DNA from: JASHVB01 sp049522565
GTDB taxonomy: Bacteria > Pseudomonadota > Alphaproteobacteria > Acetobacterales > Acetobacteraceae
Direction: 5' to 3'
Assembly: GCA_049522565.1 (NCBI GenBank)
Contig: JBEKNT010000163.1
Coordinates: forward strand, 1-13,325
DNA length: 13,325 nucleotides
The position numbers were made by a program, and so were the translations under genes. This document shows, piece by piece, positions 6,549-13,243 of the stretch; the first letter of the stretch is position 1; every line of letters begins with the position of its first letter. Below the pieces are notes generated by a model, which worked only from the letters and a program-made list of their open reading frames with translations, did no database searches and had not been told where the DNA came from.

Positions 6549-7700
6549 TTAGCTTGGCGGCGCCAGGCCGAGCGCTCGCAACACCCCCGGGTCCAACTCC
6601 GGATGTTGACCGGGCGGGCGCGGGACGGCGAAGCCCATGACGTCGTCGTAGCCCCATAGCGCCCAGCCGATGCCGTTGGTCTCGCAGGCCTCGCGCATTG
6701 CTCGCAGCCAGGCGGCGCGGGCGACCGGACCGAGCGCGGCGGAAGCGCCAAACTCCCCCAGCAACACGGCGGCGTGGTTGCGCCGGCCCCAATCCGCCGC
6801 AGTCGCGATATGCTCTGCGACCCGCGCCGGGTCCCAATGCAGCGCGCAGTAGAATCGGATGACGCCGCCGGTCTCGGCATCAGTGCCGACGGCGAGGGTC
6901 GCGCATACGGCCGGGTCGGCCGGGAAGGGGAGGAAGGCGAGTGCGGCACGGTCCAGTCCGGGACGGTAGGCGGCCAGGGCGGTCAACTCCGCCGGCTCAT
7001 AGTCGTGAAAGCTGTAGATGACGTTGCCATCGTCCACCGGCCGCAGCGCTACGAGGCCGGCGACGCTGCCCCAGTCATTGCCGGTGAGCACCACCGTGTG
7101 TTGCGGCAGGGCGATGCGGACCGCGTGCAGAAGCTGCTCCTGGAACGCCTCCCATTGCTCCGGCGCGCCACGGAACACCGGCTCGTTGAGCAATTCGGGG
7201 AAGGTCAGCCGCGGATCGAGCCCCCGCAGCGCTGGCGCCAGGGTGCGCCAGAAGGCGAAGAGTTCGGCGCGGTCCGGTTCGCTCGTCTCGAGATGCCAGG
7301 TGGCGGGATGCGCATCGATCAACACCCCGAGCCCGGCGTGCTGCAAGCGGCGGATTGCGTCGATCAGCGGCGGCAGGCGCTGGGGGGCGTTGCGCAGCAA
7401 CTCGGGCTGCACCGGCAGGCGGACGAAGCTGAAGCCGGCGCGGCGGAGATCGGCGATGGCCGGATCGCTCAGATAGGACCGCAGCGCGGCCGGATCGGCG
7501 CTGGCCGGGAAACGGAACCAGCCGGTGATGCTGACGCCGCGATGCAGGACTTGCAGGCGTTCCGCCGGCGGTTCAGCCCGCGCGGCGACCGCGAAGAGGA
7601 GGAGGAGACACAGGATGATCCCTCTCCCACAAAGCGGGGTCGGGCCGCGGCGCGGATCGACGGGGGTGACGGTGCAGCGGGGCGCACGCGTCACCCTCAC
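6549..7700 (-). CDS. Secreted glycoside hydrolase family 5 (cellulase-like)
   Basis: Retaining glycosidase predicted to act in the periplasm or outside the cell on a beta-glucan or related glycan; the substrate is not readable. Seen: hydrophobic export signal (about 27-42, GIILCLLLLFAVAARA before EP), RLPV (94-97), acid/base Glu173 in LLNEP, HxY pair at His232/Tyr234 (FHDYEP), nucleophile Glu316 in LLGEFGA, and GWALWGY near the C-terminus (345-351), all in (beta/alpha)8 order. Length 383 from the GTG at 7698-7700, which overlaps the TGA of the upstream glycosyltransferase (GTGA) and has GGGAGAGGG before it, so translational coupling is likely. Oddly, there is no ATG near the signal peptide. 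The first 26 or so residues are Arg/Pro-rich and encoded inside a palindromic repeat, so the native start may have been displaced. A non-standard internal start cannot be excluded. Confidence 0.85.
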   Translation of the reverse strand: MRVTRAPRCTVTPVDPRRGPTPLCGRGIILCLLLLFAVAARAEPPAERLQVLHRGVSITGWFRFPASADPAALRSYLSDPAIADLRRAGFSFVRLPVQPELLRNAPQRLPPLIDAIRRLQHAGLGVLIDAHPATWHLETSEPDRAELFAFWRTLAPALRGLDPRLTFPELLNEPVFRGAPEQWEAFQEQLLHAVRIALPQHTVVLTGNDWGSVAGLVALRPVDDGNVIYSFHDYEPAELTALAAYRPGLDRAALAFLPFPADPAVCATLAVGTDAETGGVIRFYCALHWDPARVAEHIATAADWGRRNHAAVLLGEFGASAALGPVARAAWLRAMREACETNGIGWALWGYDDVMGFAVPRPPGQHPELDPGVLRALGLAPPS

Positions 7701-7735
7701 CCGACCCTCTCCCGCTTTGCGGGAGAGGAAAGCGA
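7620..7735. repeat. CTCTCCC-core palindromic repeat spanning the GT2/GH5 junction
   Basis: Two inverted copies of one unit face each other. The left copy reads CCCTCTCCCACAAAGCGGGG followed by TCGG (from about 7620). The right copy reads TCACCCTCACCCGACC and then the self-pairing CTCTCCCGC-TTT-GCGGGAGAG (to about 7734). The spacer of about 50 bases between them is GC-rich. The repeat covers the stop codon of the GT2 gene and the start codon and ribosome binding site of the GH5 gene. The same CACCCTCACCC and CTCTCCCGC words occur in the repeat inside the GT39 gene. Confidence 0.65.
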
Positions 7736-8686
7736 AGGGGCGAACTGTTCCACCAGGTACAGCGGACGCTGCTTGGTTTCATTGAACACCCGGCCGAGAT
7801 ACTCGCCGATCACCCCCAGCGTGACCAACTGCACGCCGCCCAGGAACAGCACCACCGTCATCAGGCTGGGGTAGCCGGGGACCGAATTGCCGAACAGCAG
7901 CTTCTTCACCACCACTTCCGCCGCGTAAATCACCGCCAGCAGCGCCACCAACAAGCCGAGATAGGTGGCGATCTTCAGCGGCATGACGGTGAAGCTGGTG
8001 ATGCCCTCCAGCGCGAAATTCCACAGTTTCCAGTAGCTCCATTTGGTTGCCCCGGCATGGCGCGGGGCGCGGTCATAGGGCACCGCACAGCTCGGGAAGC
8101 CGACCCAGGCGAACACTCCCTTCATGAACCGGTGGTGCTCGCGCAACTGCCTGACCGCATCGACCACGCGTCGGCTCATCAGGCGGAAATCGCCGGTGTC
8201 GGGCGGCAGTTCGACCTGCCCGGCATGCCGCATCAGCCGGTAGAACACCGCCGCCGTGGCGCGCTTGAGCCGCGTCTCGCCCAGCCGCACGCGGCGCTGG
8301 GCATAGACCGTGTCGAAGCCCTGCCGCCAGGCCGCGACCATGGTCGGGATCACCTCAGGCGGATCCTGCAGATCGGCGTCGATGACGATGATGGCGTCGC
8401 CGCCGGCGTGGTCGAGGCCGGCGGTGGTGGCGATCTCCTTGCCGAAATTGCGCGACAGGTTGACCACGGCGACGTGCGGATCGCCGCGCCGCAAGGCGTG
8501 CAGTGCGGCGAGCGTGGCGTCCTCGCTGCCGTCGTTCACATAGATCGCCTCCCACGCGCCGAGCGGTTCCATGGTGGCGGCCAGGCGGCGGTGGAACGCG
8601 GCGATCCCGGCGGCTTCGTTGAACGCCGGCACCACCACCGAGAAGACCGGCGGCGGACGATCGCACGGTGAGGCGGCGTCCAGCAT
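7697..8686 (-). CDS. GT2 polyprenyl-phosphate glycosyltransferase, GtrB/DPM1-like
   Basis: Inner-membrane enzyme predicted to move a sugar from a nucleotide donor to undecaprenyl phosphate on the cytoplasmic face, supplying lipid-linked sugar to periplasmic GT-C enzymes. Seen: GT-A domain (about 14-230) with SVVVPAFNE (16-24), NDGS (51-54), SRNFGKE (78-84), DADLQDPPE (103-111, metal site) and GDFRLMSR (165-172). Two membrane helices follow (about 239-259 and 272-294), and the family ending GEYLGRVFNETKQRPLYLV occurs at 294-312. All conserved features of the GtrB/YfdH group are present. The last 13 or so residues (PSLSSPAKRERVG) extend past the usual end and are encoded by a palindromic repeat that supplies the stop. 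The ATG at 8684-8686 lacks a clear ribosome binding site but is the only start before the domain. GH5 follows with a 4-base overlap, and the GT39 gene is divergent 77 bp away. Confidence 0.9.
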   Translation of the reverse strand: MLDAASPCDRPPPVFSVVVPAFNEAAGIAAFHRRLAATMEPLGAWEAIYVNDGSEDATLAALHALRRGDPHVAVVNLSRNFGKEIATTAGLDHAGGDAIIVIDADLQDPPEVIPTMVAAWRQGFDTVYAQRRVRLGETRLKRATAAVFYRLMRHAGQVELPPDTGDFRLMSRRVVDAVRQLREHHRFMKGVFAWVGFPSCAVPYDRAPRHAGATKWSYWKLWNFALEGITSFTVMPLKIATYLGLLVALLAVIYAAEVVVKKLLFGNSVPGYPSLMTVVLFLGGVQLVTLGVIGEYLGRVFNETKQRPLYLVEQFAPSLSSPAKRERVG

Positions 8687-8763
8687 GAGGCGCAGTACCA
8701 GGTTTGTTAACGCTTGGCCGCTAGGGTGGCACGCGGCGCATCCAATCAGCGGCAGGCAAATAA

Positions 8764-10434
8764 TTGGTTAACGCGAGGCTGATATCCTGCGCGGCCGTGC
8801 TGGCGCTGGCGGCGATCGTGCTGACGGTTACCGCGGCGCTGCGCAGCGCCGAGTATGACGAGCAATACACGCTGTTCCTCACCGCCGGCGTGGCGCGGCC
8901 GGTTTGGCCCGAGACGCCCTTCGCGGCGGGCGACGTGCTTGGGTTGCAGGCAGCGCATGCGAGCCTCGGCGCGATCGCCCGCGATCTGCGGGCGATCGAC
9001 GTGCATCCGCCGCTGTACTTCTGGGCGGTGGCGTTGTGGCGCCGGCTGGTCGGGGACGGGCTGTTCGCGGCGCGGCTGTTCTCCGTGTTGTGCGGAATGG
9101 CGGCGCTGGCGGCGGTGGCGGCGATCGCGCGGCGCGTCGCGGCGCCGCCGGCGCTGGCGATGCTGCTGACGCTGGGCTGCTACGGGTTTGCCTATACCGG
9201 CGCGATCGCCCGCGGCTTTGCGCTGGCGCAGGCACTGACCCTGTGGGGCGTGGCGGTCCTGCTGGCCGCGCAGGGCCGCCGACCGCGGGCGGTGGGCGCG
9301 GGGCTGCTGCTGGGGGCGGCAACGTGCGCGAACTACCTCGCGGTGTTCGTCGCGGTGGCTTCCTTGACCTCTCCCGCGCTACGCGCGGGAGAGGTCAAGG
9401 TGCGAAGCGATCCGGGTGAGGGTGATCGGGTCGGCACGCTGTCCGCTCTCTTTCGATCACTCTGGAGAAGGAGAGCGTGCGTGCCGCAGCACCCTCACCC
9501 TCGACGCTTGCGCGTCTCGACCTCTCCCGCTCTCGCGGGAGAGATTTTTTACGGCATCCTCGGCTGCCTCCCGTTCCTCCTGGCCGACCTGTGGTTCTTC
9601 CTCGCTCAGCGCGGCAGCCGTGCCGGCCAGTTCCCGCCGTTCCACCTGCTGGACGCGCTGCAACGCCTGGCTCGCTACGCCGCCGCCAACCTGTTCGGCG
9701 GCCTGCCGCTGTATGTCTCCGCCTCGTCGCAGCCCGCCGTCGCGGCCGCGCTCGCCGTGCTGGCGGTCGGCTGCGCCGCGCTGATCGCCGCGCGCTGGCG
9801 CCGCATCGCCCGATCCCCTGCCGCCCGCCGATTGCTCGCCGCCGCCGCCGCCGCGCCACCGGTCGGCCTGCTGGCACTCGGCCTGGTGTTCCACAACACG
9901 CCGATCGAGCTGCGCTACCTCGCTTTCGCGACCCCCTTCGTGGCGCTGCTGCTGGCCGGCGCCTTGGCCAGCCTGCCGCGCTATCCGCGCCGCGCCGTTC
10001 TCGCCGTGCTGCTGGCCGTGCAGGCCGCCGCGCTCGCCGGCCTGATGACGCGTCCGGAGACGATGCAGCCCGCCCGCGCCACCGCCGCGGCGGCAAACCG
10101 GCTCGCCGAGGGCGGCCTTGTGCTGCTGCCGCGCGGCAATGACGGCGTGGGCATCGTCGGCGCCTTCGCCATCGAGTCGCCGCCGACACAGCGCCTGCTG
10201 GTGGTGGACCGTGACGAGCCGCCCGACCGGGTGCTCGCCCGGATCGGCAGCGCTCGCCGGGCCGTGCTCGCGCTGCTGGCACAGGACGACGCCAGCCGTG
10301 CCACCCTGCCCATCATGCGCGCCGCCGTCGCCGGTTCGTGCTGGCGTCAAATCGCCGACGGGTTCAACGTCGTCGCCTTCGATCGCATCTGCGAAGGCGA
10401 CACAGCATGGCATTCTTCGACGGATTCACGCTGA
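8764..10434 (+). CDS. GT-C (GT39/PMT-like) membrane glycosyltransferase with repeat-derived insert
   Basis: Integral inner-membrane enzyme predicted to transfer a sugar from a polyprenyl-phosphate donor to a periplasmic acceptor; the acceptor is unknown. Seen: first helix (about 6-26), then the acidic pair of the first periplasmic loop in SAEYDEQY (Asp32-Glu33), HPPLYFW (81-87), ARGFALAQ (149-156), many Ala/Leu-rich helices to about residue 435, and a soluble C-terminal domain. The start is TTG 8764 with GGCAGG upstream; GTG 8797 is an alternative. Residues 201-260 are unlike the rest: Arg/Pro/Ser-rich, hydrophilic, encoded by a palindromic repeat (9364-9543), and placed between two helices. 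Without them the protein would be about 496 residues, nearer the family norm. The 3' end overlaps the dehalogenase gene by 28 bp, suggesting one transcript. Whether the insert is tolerated is unknown. Confidence 0.85.
   Translation: MVNARLISCAAVLALAAIVLTVTAALRSAEYDEQYTLFLTAGVARPVWPETPFAAGDVLGLQAAHASLGAIARDLRAIDVHPPLYFWAVALWRRLVGDGLFAARLFSVLCGMAALAAVAAIARRVAAPPALAMLLTLGCYGFAYTGAIARGFALAQALTLWGVAVLLAAQGRRPRAVGAGLLLGAATCANYLAVFVAVASLTSPALRAGEVKVRSDPGEGDRVGTLSALFRSLWRRRACVPQHPHPRRLRVSTSPALAGEIFYGILGCLPFLLADLWFFLAQRGSRAGQFPPFHLLDALQRLARYAAANLFGGLPLYVSASSQPAVAAALAVLAVGCAALIAARWRRIARSPAARRLLAAAAAAPPVGLLALGLVFHNTPIELRYLAFATPFVALLLAGALASLPRYPRRAVLAVLLAVQAAALAGLMTRPETMQPARATAAAANRLAEGGLVLLPRGNDGVGIVGAFAIESPPTQRLLVVDRDEPPDRVLARIGSARRAVLALLAQDDASRATLPIMRAAVAGSCWRQIADGFNVVAFDRICEGDTAWHSSTDSR
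9364..9543. repeat. In-frame palindromic repeat inside the GT39 coding sequence
   Basis: The left end is a perfect 16-bp hairpin, TTGACCTCTCCCGCGC (9364-9379) with its complement at 9383-9398 and a 3-base loop. The right end is the hairpin CTCTCCCGC-TCTC-GCGGGAGAG (9522-9543). Between them, TCCGGGTGAGGGTG on the left and CACCCTCACCCTCGA on the right are near-complements, and GCACGCT/AGCGTGC pair around the centre. The element is thus two inverted copies of one unit of about 55 bases plus a core. Its 180 bases contain no stop in the host frame and add 60 residues, similar in behaviour to Rickettsia palindromic elements. Confidence 0.75.
9522..9550 (+). terminator. Terminator-like hairpin with T6 inside the GT39 gene
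   Basis: A 9-bp GC-rich stem (9522-9530 with 9535-9543, loop TCTC) is followed by ATTTTTT in the direction of transcription, about 880 bases before the end of the gene. By form it could stop RNA polymerase part of the time; active translation through the stem would oppose this. Confidence 0.45.
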
Positions 10435-11291
10435 CCCACGTGGCGGTGCCCGACGGCAGCATCCGCGTGCGCCATGGCGGCTCCGGCCCGCCGCTGCTGC
10501 TGCTGCACGGCAATCCGCAGTCGCACTGCATGTGGCACCGCGTCGCGCCGGCCCTGGCGGAGCGCTTCACCGTGATCTGCCCCGACCTGCGCGGCTATGG
10601 CGAATCGCTGAAGCCGCCGGCCACGCCGGACCACGCGCCGTACGCCAAGCGCGAAATGGCCAAGGACATGGTCGCGGTAATGGAACATTTCGGCCACCGC
10701 CGCTTCCGCCTCGCCGGCCATGACCGCGGCGGACGCGTGTCGCACCGGCTGGCACTGGATTTCCCCGGCCGGGTCGCGCAGTTGGCGGTGCTCGACATCG
10801 TCCCGACGATCGAGCATTTCGAACGCGCCAACATGGATTTCGCGCTGGGCTACTACCATTGGTTCTGGTTCGCCCAGCCGCACCCGTTCCCGGAAGTGCT
10901 GATCAATGCGGCGCCGGAAACCTGGTTCCATTACCACACGTCGCGTTCGCCGCGTCCAACCGATCTGTTCCACCCGGAGGCGCTGGCAGACTACCTGGCC
11001 GGCGCACGCCGCCCGGACAACATCCTCGGCATGTGCGAGGACTATCGCGCCGCTGTCGGCATCGACCTGATGCACGATCGCGACAGCCGCGCGGCAGGCG
11101 TGCGGGTGCAATGCCCGATGCTGGTGTTGTGGGGATCGCAGGGGCGCATCGGTGCATGGTACGACGCGCCGGCGGTCTGGCGGCAATACTGCGCGGCGGA
11201 GGTCACCGGCGCGGCGATCGACGCGGGCCACTACATTGCCGAAGAGGCACCGGAGGCGACGCTACAGTGGTTCCTGCGCTTCTTTGCCTGA
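10407..11291 (+). CDS. Fluoroacetate/haloacetate dehalogenase (alpha/beta hydrolase)
   Basis: Cytoplasmic alpha/beta-hydrolase of 294 residues predicted to hydrolyse haloacetates, possibly fluoroacetate, to glycolate and halide (EC 3.8.1.3 type). Seen: oxyanion loop LLLHGNPQS (31-39), nucleophile Asp106 in GHDRGGR with carboxylate-binding Arg107 and Arg110, acid Asp130 (LDIVPT), halide-pocket His151-Trp152, Tyr213 (EDYRA), and catalytic His275 (GHYIAEE). From memory, the Rhodopseudomonas palustris enzyme uses Asp110, Arg111, Arg114, Asp134, His155, Trp156, Tyr219 and His280; every counterpart is present at a near-constant offset, which favours a true dehalogenase over an epoxide hydrolase. 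ATG 10407 is chosen because it starts the domain cleanly; it lies 28 bp inside the end of the GT39 gene. An upstream in-frame extension to 10338 is read-through of that gene's other frame. The natural substrate is unproven. Confidence 0.87.
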   Translation: MAFFDGFTLTHVAVPDGSIRVRHGGSGPPLLLLHGNPQSHCMWHRVAPALAERFTVICPDLRGYGESLKPPATPDHAPYAKREMAKDMVAVMEHFGHRRFRLAGHDRGGRVSHRLALDFPGRVAQLAVLDIVPTIEHFERANMDFALGYYHWFWFAQPHPFPEVLINAAPETWFHYHTSRSPRPTDLFHPEALADYLAGARRPDNILGMCEDYRAAVGIDLMHDRDSRAAGVRVQCPMLVLWGSQGRIGAWYDAPAVWRQYCAAEVTGAAIDAGHYIAEEAPEATLQWFLRFFA

Positions 11292-11340
11292 CCGGTGCAA
11301 TGATCCACCCGTCATCGCGCCGCAACCGCGCAGCAACCAA

Positions 11341-11404
11341 GCGATGCATCGCGCGATATGGTTACTGAATAGTACTGTTCTTACTGACCGCCGGCGCTCC
11401 GCCG
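11341..11404. promoter_or_regulatory. Palindromes in the leader of the methyltransferase gene
   Basis: GCGATGCATCGC (11341-11352) is a perfect 12-bp palindrome, and CCGGCG-CTC-CGCCGG (11390-11404) is a perfect 6-bp stem. Between them lies the lowest-GC stretch of the spacer (ATATGGTTACTGAATAGTAC), suited to a promoter. No clear -35/-10 pair is assigned. An operator role is speculative. Confidence 0.25.
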
Positions 11405-11523
11405 GGTACGTGACAGCGCACAGGTTACAAGCATCGAACGCTGGCCTAAGCTATCTGGGGCTGGCGCCGCTGCGAACCGCCGAGCCTTGCCGCCCTCACC
11501 CGCCCGTTGTCCAAGGGCCAGTC

Positions 11524-12264
11524 ATGCACGACACCGCATTCGAAATCGGCCGCGCCTTCTTCTCGATCTATGGCGTCCCCGGCATGGCCATCCTGGACGT
11601 CGGCTCGCAGGACGTGAACGGCTCGTTGCGAAACTGCGCCCCACCGGGATCGACCTATCTCGGCGTTGACATGTCCCCCGGGGAAGGGGTGGACGTGACA
11701 TTGCAGGATTCGCACAAACTCCCGTTCGAGGACGGACGTTTCGATATCATCGTATCGACCTCATGTCTCGAACACGACCCGATGTTCTGGCTGACATTCC
11801 TCGAGATGGCGCGGGTGACGAAGTCCGGCGGATACATCTACATCAATGTACCCTCGAACGGAGACTATCATCGCTTTCCGACCGACAACTGGCGCTTCTA
11901 TCCGGATGCCGGCCTGGCACTGCAGACCTGGGCGAACCACGCGGGGCAAAGCGTGACCCTGGTCGAATCGTTCGTCGCCAGGCGCAGAAAGGATTCGTGG
12001 AACGACACCGTGTTGGTGTTCGCCCGCGGGGTTGCGCGACCGGTCGGAGATTTTCTGTGCGACGCGATACCGCACGCCATGAACAAGCGTAAGCCGATGG
12101 AAGGGGACGACGTCCTCAATCATTTCCAGACAGCCGAGGACCAGCAACTGATCAATGGGCTGACGAAGCTGGTCATCGAAGCCCACAAGCGGATCGCCGA
12201 GCTTGAACAGACCGTGCAGCAACACGAAGCAGCGATGAAGACGGCTGGTGTGGCGCGCGACTAG
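11524..12264 (+). CDS. Class I SAM-dependent methyltransferase with C-terminal coiled coil
   Basis: Methyltransferase of 246 residues; the substrate is not recognisable. The frame is open far upstream, but ATG 11524 has AAGGG 7 bases before it and the upstream part shows no domain. Seen: motif I ILDVGSQDVNGS (about 22-33), the acidic end of strand 2 in YLGVDMS (about 46-52), motif around LPFEDGRFDIIVSTSCLEHD (about 64-83, with FDIIVS and the LEH turn of Methyltransf_11 members), and post-motif SGGYIYINVPS. The C-terminal 40 or so residues (AEDQQL... to the end) are charged and heptad-like, a probable coiled coil for oligomerisation or partner binding. GC is lower than in flanking genes (about 52-58% by eye), hinting at separate origin. 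It stands alone between the dehalogenase (232 bp away) and the SDR gene (177 bp). Sugar or small-molecule methylation would fit the glycosyltransferase context, but this is inference. Confidence 0.8.
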   Translation: MHDTAFEIGRAFFSIYGVPGMAILDVGSQDVNGSLRNCAPPGSTYLGVDMSPGEGVDVTLQDSHKLPFEDGRFDIIVSTSCLEHDPMFWLTFLEMARVTKSGGYIYINVPSNGDYHRFPTDNWRFYPDAGLALQTWANHAGQSVTLVESFVARRRKDSWNDTVLVFARGVARPVGDFLCDAIPHAMNKRKPMEGDDVLNHFQTAEDQQLINGLTKLVIEAHKRIAELEQTVQQHEAAMKTAGVARD

Positions 12265-12441
12265 GCGACTCTACCGGTGCCCGGTTGCGGGATCGTGCCA
12301 GGCGCGGCAGTGAGCGGCTTGGCGCAGGTCTACGCAAATCGGGCGTCCCGCGCGAGGCCGATCGGCGCCGCGGCGGACCTTGTGCGCTTGCGCCCTTGTA
12401 GTACATCTCGCCTGGTCTCCTGAACAGTTGGAAGGACCGAC

Positions 12442-13218
12442 ATGACCAGAACCGTCGCGATCACCGGCGCGGCGTCCGGCATCGGCCAGGCAGCGGTGCG
12501 GCGATTGCTCGACCAGGGCTGGACGGTGTTCGGATTGGACGCCGCGCGCGACCGGCTCGACGCCACCGCCGCGCAAGTCGCGGCCTTCCAGGACCGCTTC
12601 AAACCGATCGTCTGCGATGTGACCGACGCCACCCGCGTCGTCGCCGCCTTCGCCGAGATCGCCTGCGTCACGCCGACGCTCGACGCGCTGATCTGCTGCG
12701 CCGGCATTTTGCGCACATCGCCGATGGACAGCATGCGCGTCGACGACTTCGACCAGGTGTTCGCGGTGAACACGCGCGGCACCTGGCTGTGCGCCAAGGA
12801 GGCGTTGCCGCTGCTGCGCAAGGCCGCCACGCCGGACCATCCCGCGCGTATCGTTCTGCTGTCGTCCGTCGCCGCCCTGCGGCCGAAGATCGCCGGCGGT
12901 GCCTATGCCGCATCGAAGGCGGCGGTCAGCCAGCTCTGCCGCGTGATGGCGGTGGAATGGGCGCCGTCCGGCGTACTGGTAAACGCGCTGGCACCCGGCA
13001 CGGTGGATACCCCGATGATCCACGCGGTGAGCGATCCGGCAGCGTCGCCAGGTTATCGCCCGTCCGGCGTTTCCCCGGTCGGCCGCATCGCGCAGCCCGA
13101 CGACGTGGTGGACGTGATCGGGTTTCTGCTGTCCGACGCGGCGCGTTACGTTACCGGGACGACCATTCCGGTGGACGGCGGCACCCAGGCCGCGTTCGTG
13201 CCCGCGGGTGCACGCTGA
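12442..13218 (+). CDS. Short-chain dehydrogenase/reductase, probably NAD(H)-dependent
   Basis: Classical SDR of 258 residues that oxidises or reduces an alcohol/ketone; the substrate is unknown. ATG 12442 is preceded by GGAAGGA at 5 bases, a strong ribosome binding site. Seen: TGAASGIG nucleotide loop (8-15), Asp33 after the second strand, which favours NAD over NADP, CDVTD (58-62), CCAGI (85-89, the NNAG position with Cys for both Asn), catalytic Asn110, Ser142, Tyr155 and Lys159 (YAASK), APGTVDTPM (184-192), and the C-terminal YVTGTTIPVDGG (236-247). The catalytic tetrad is complete. Cys-Cys-Ala-Gly in place of Asn-Asn-Ala-Gly is a tolerated but less common variant. The gene is separated by 177 bp from the methyltransferase and is probably its own transcription unit, with a palindromic repeat close downstream. 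Confidence 0.92.
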   Translation: MTRTVAITGAASGIGQAAVRRLLDQGWTVFGLDAARDRLDATAAQVAAFQDRFKPIVCDVTDATRVVAAFAEIACVTPTLDALICCAGILRTSPMDSMRVDDFDQVFAVNTRGTWLCAKEALPLLRKAATPDHPARIVLLSSVAALRPKIAGGAYAASKAAVSQLCRVMAVEWAPSGVLVNALAPGTVDTPMIHAVSDPAASPGYRPSGVSPVGRIAQPDDVVDVIGFLLSDAARYVTGTTIPVDGGTQAAFVPAGAR

Positions 13219-13243
13219 TGCGGTTCCGGGCATCGCGCCCAGC

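Noticed and set aside
9395..10282. Long minus-strand frame under the GT39 gene
   Set aside because: Arg/Ala-rich shadow with no motif or ribosome binding site, whereas the plus strand has clear GT-C motifs.
11152..11523. N-terminal extension of the methyltransferase frame
   Set aside because: It overlaps the dehalogenase gene and a palindromic leader, shows no domain, and ATG 11524 has a good ribosome binding site.
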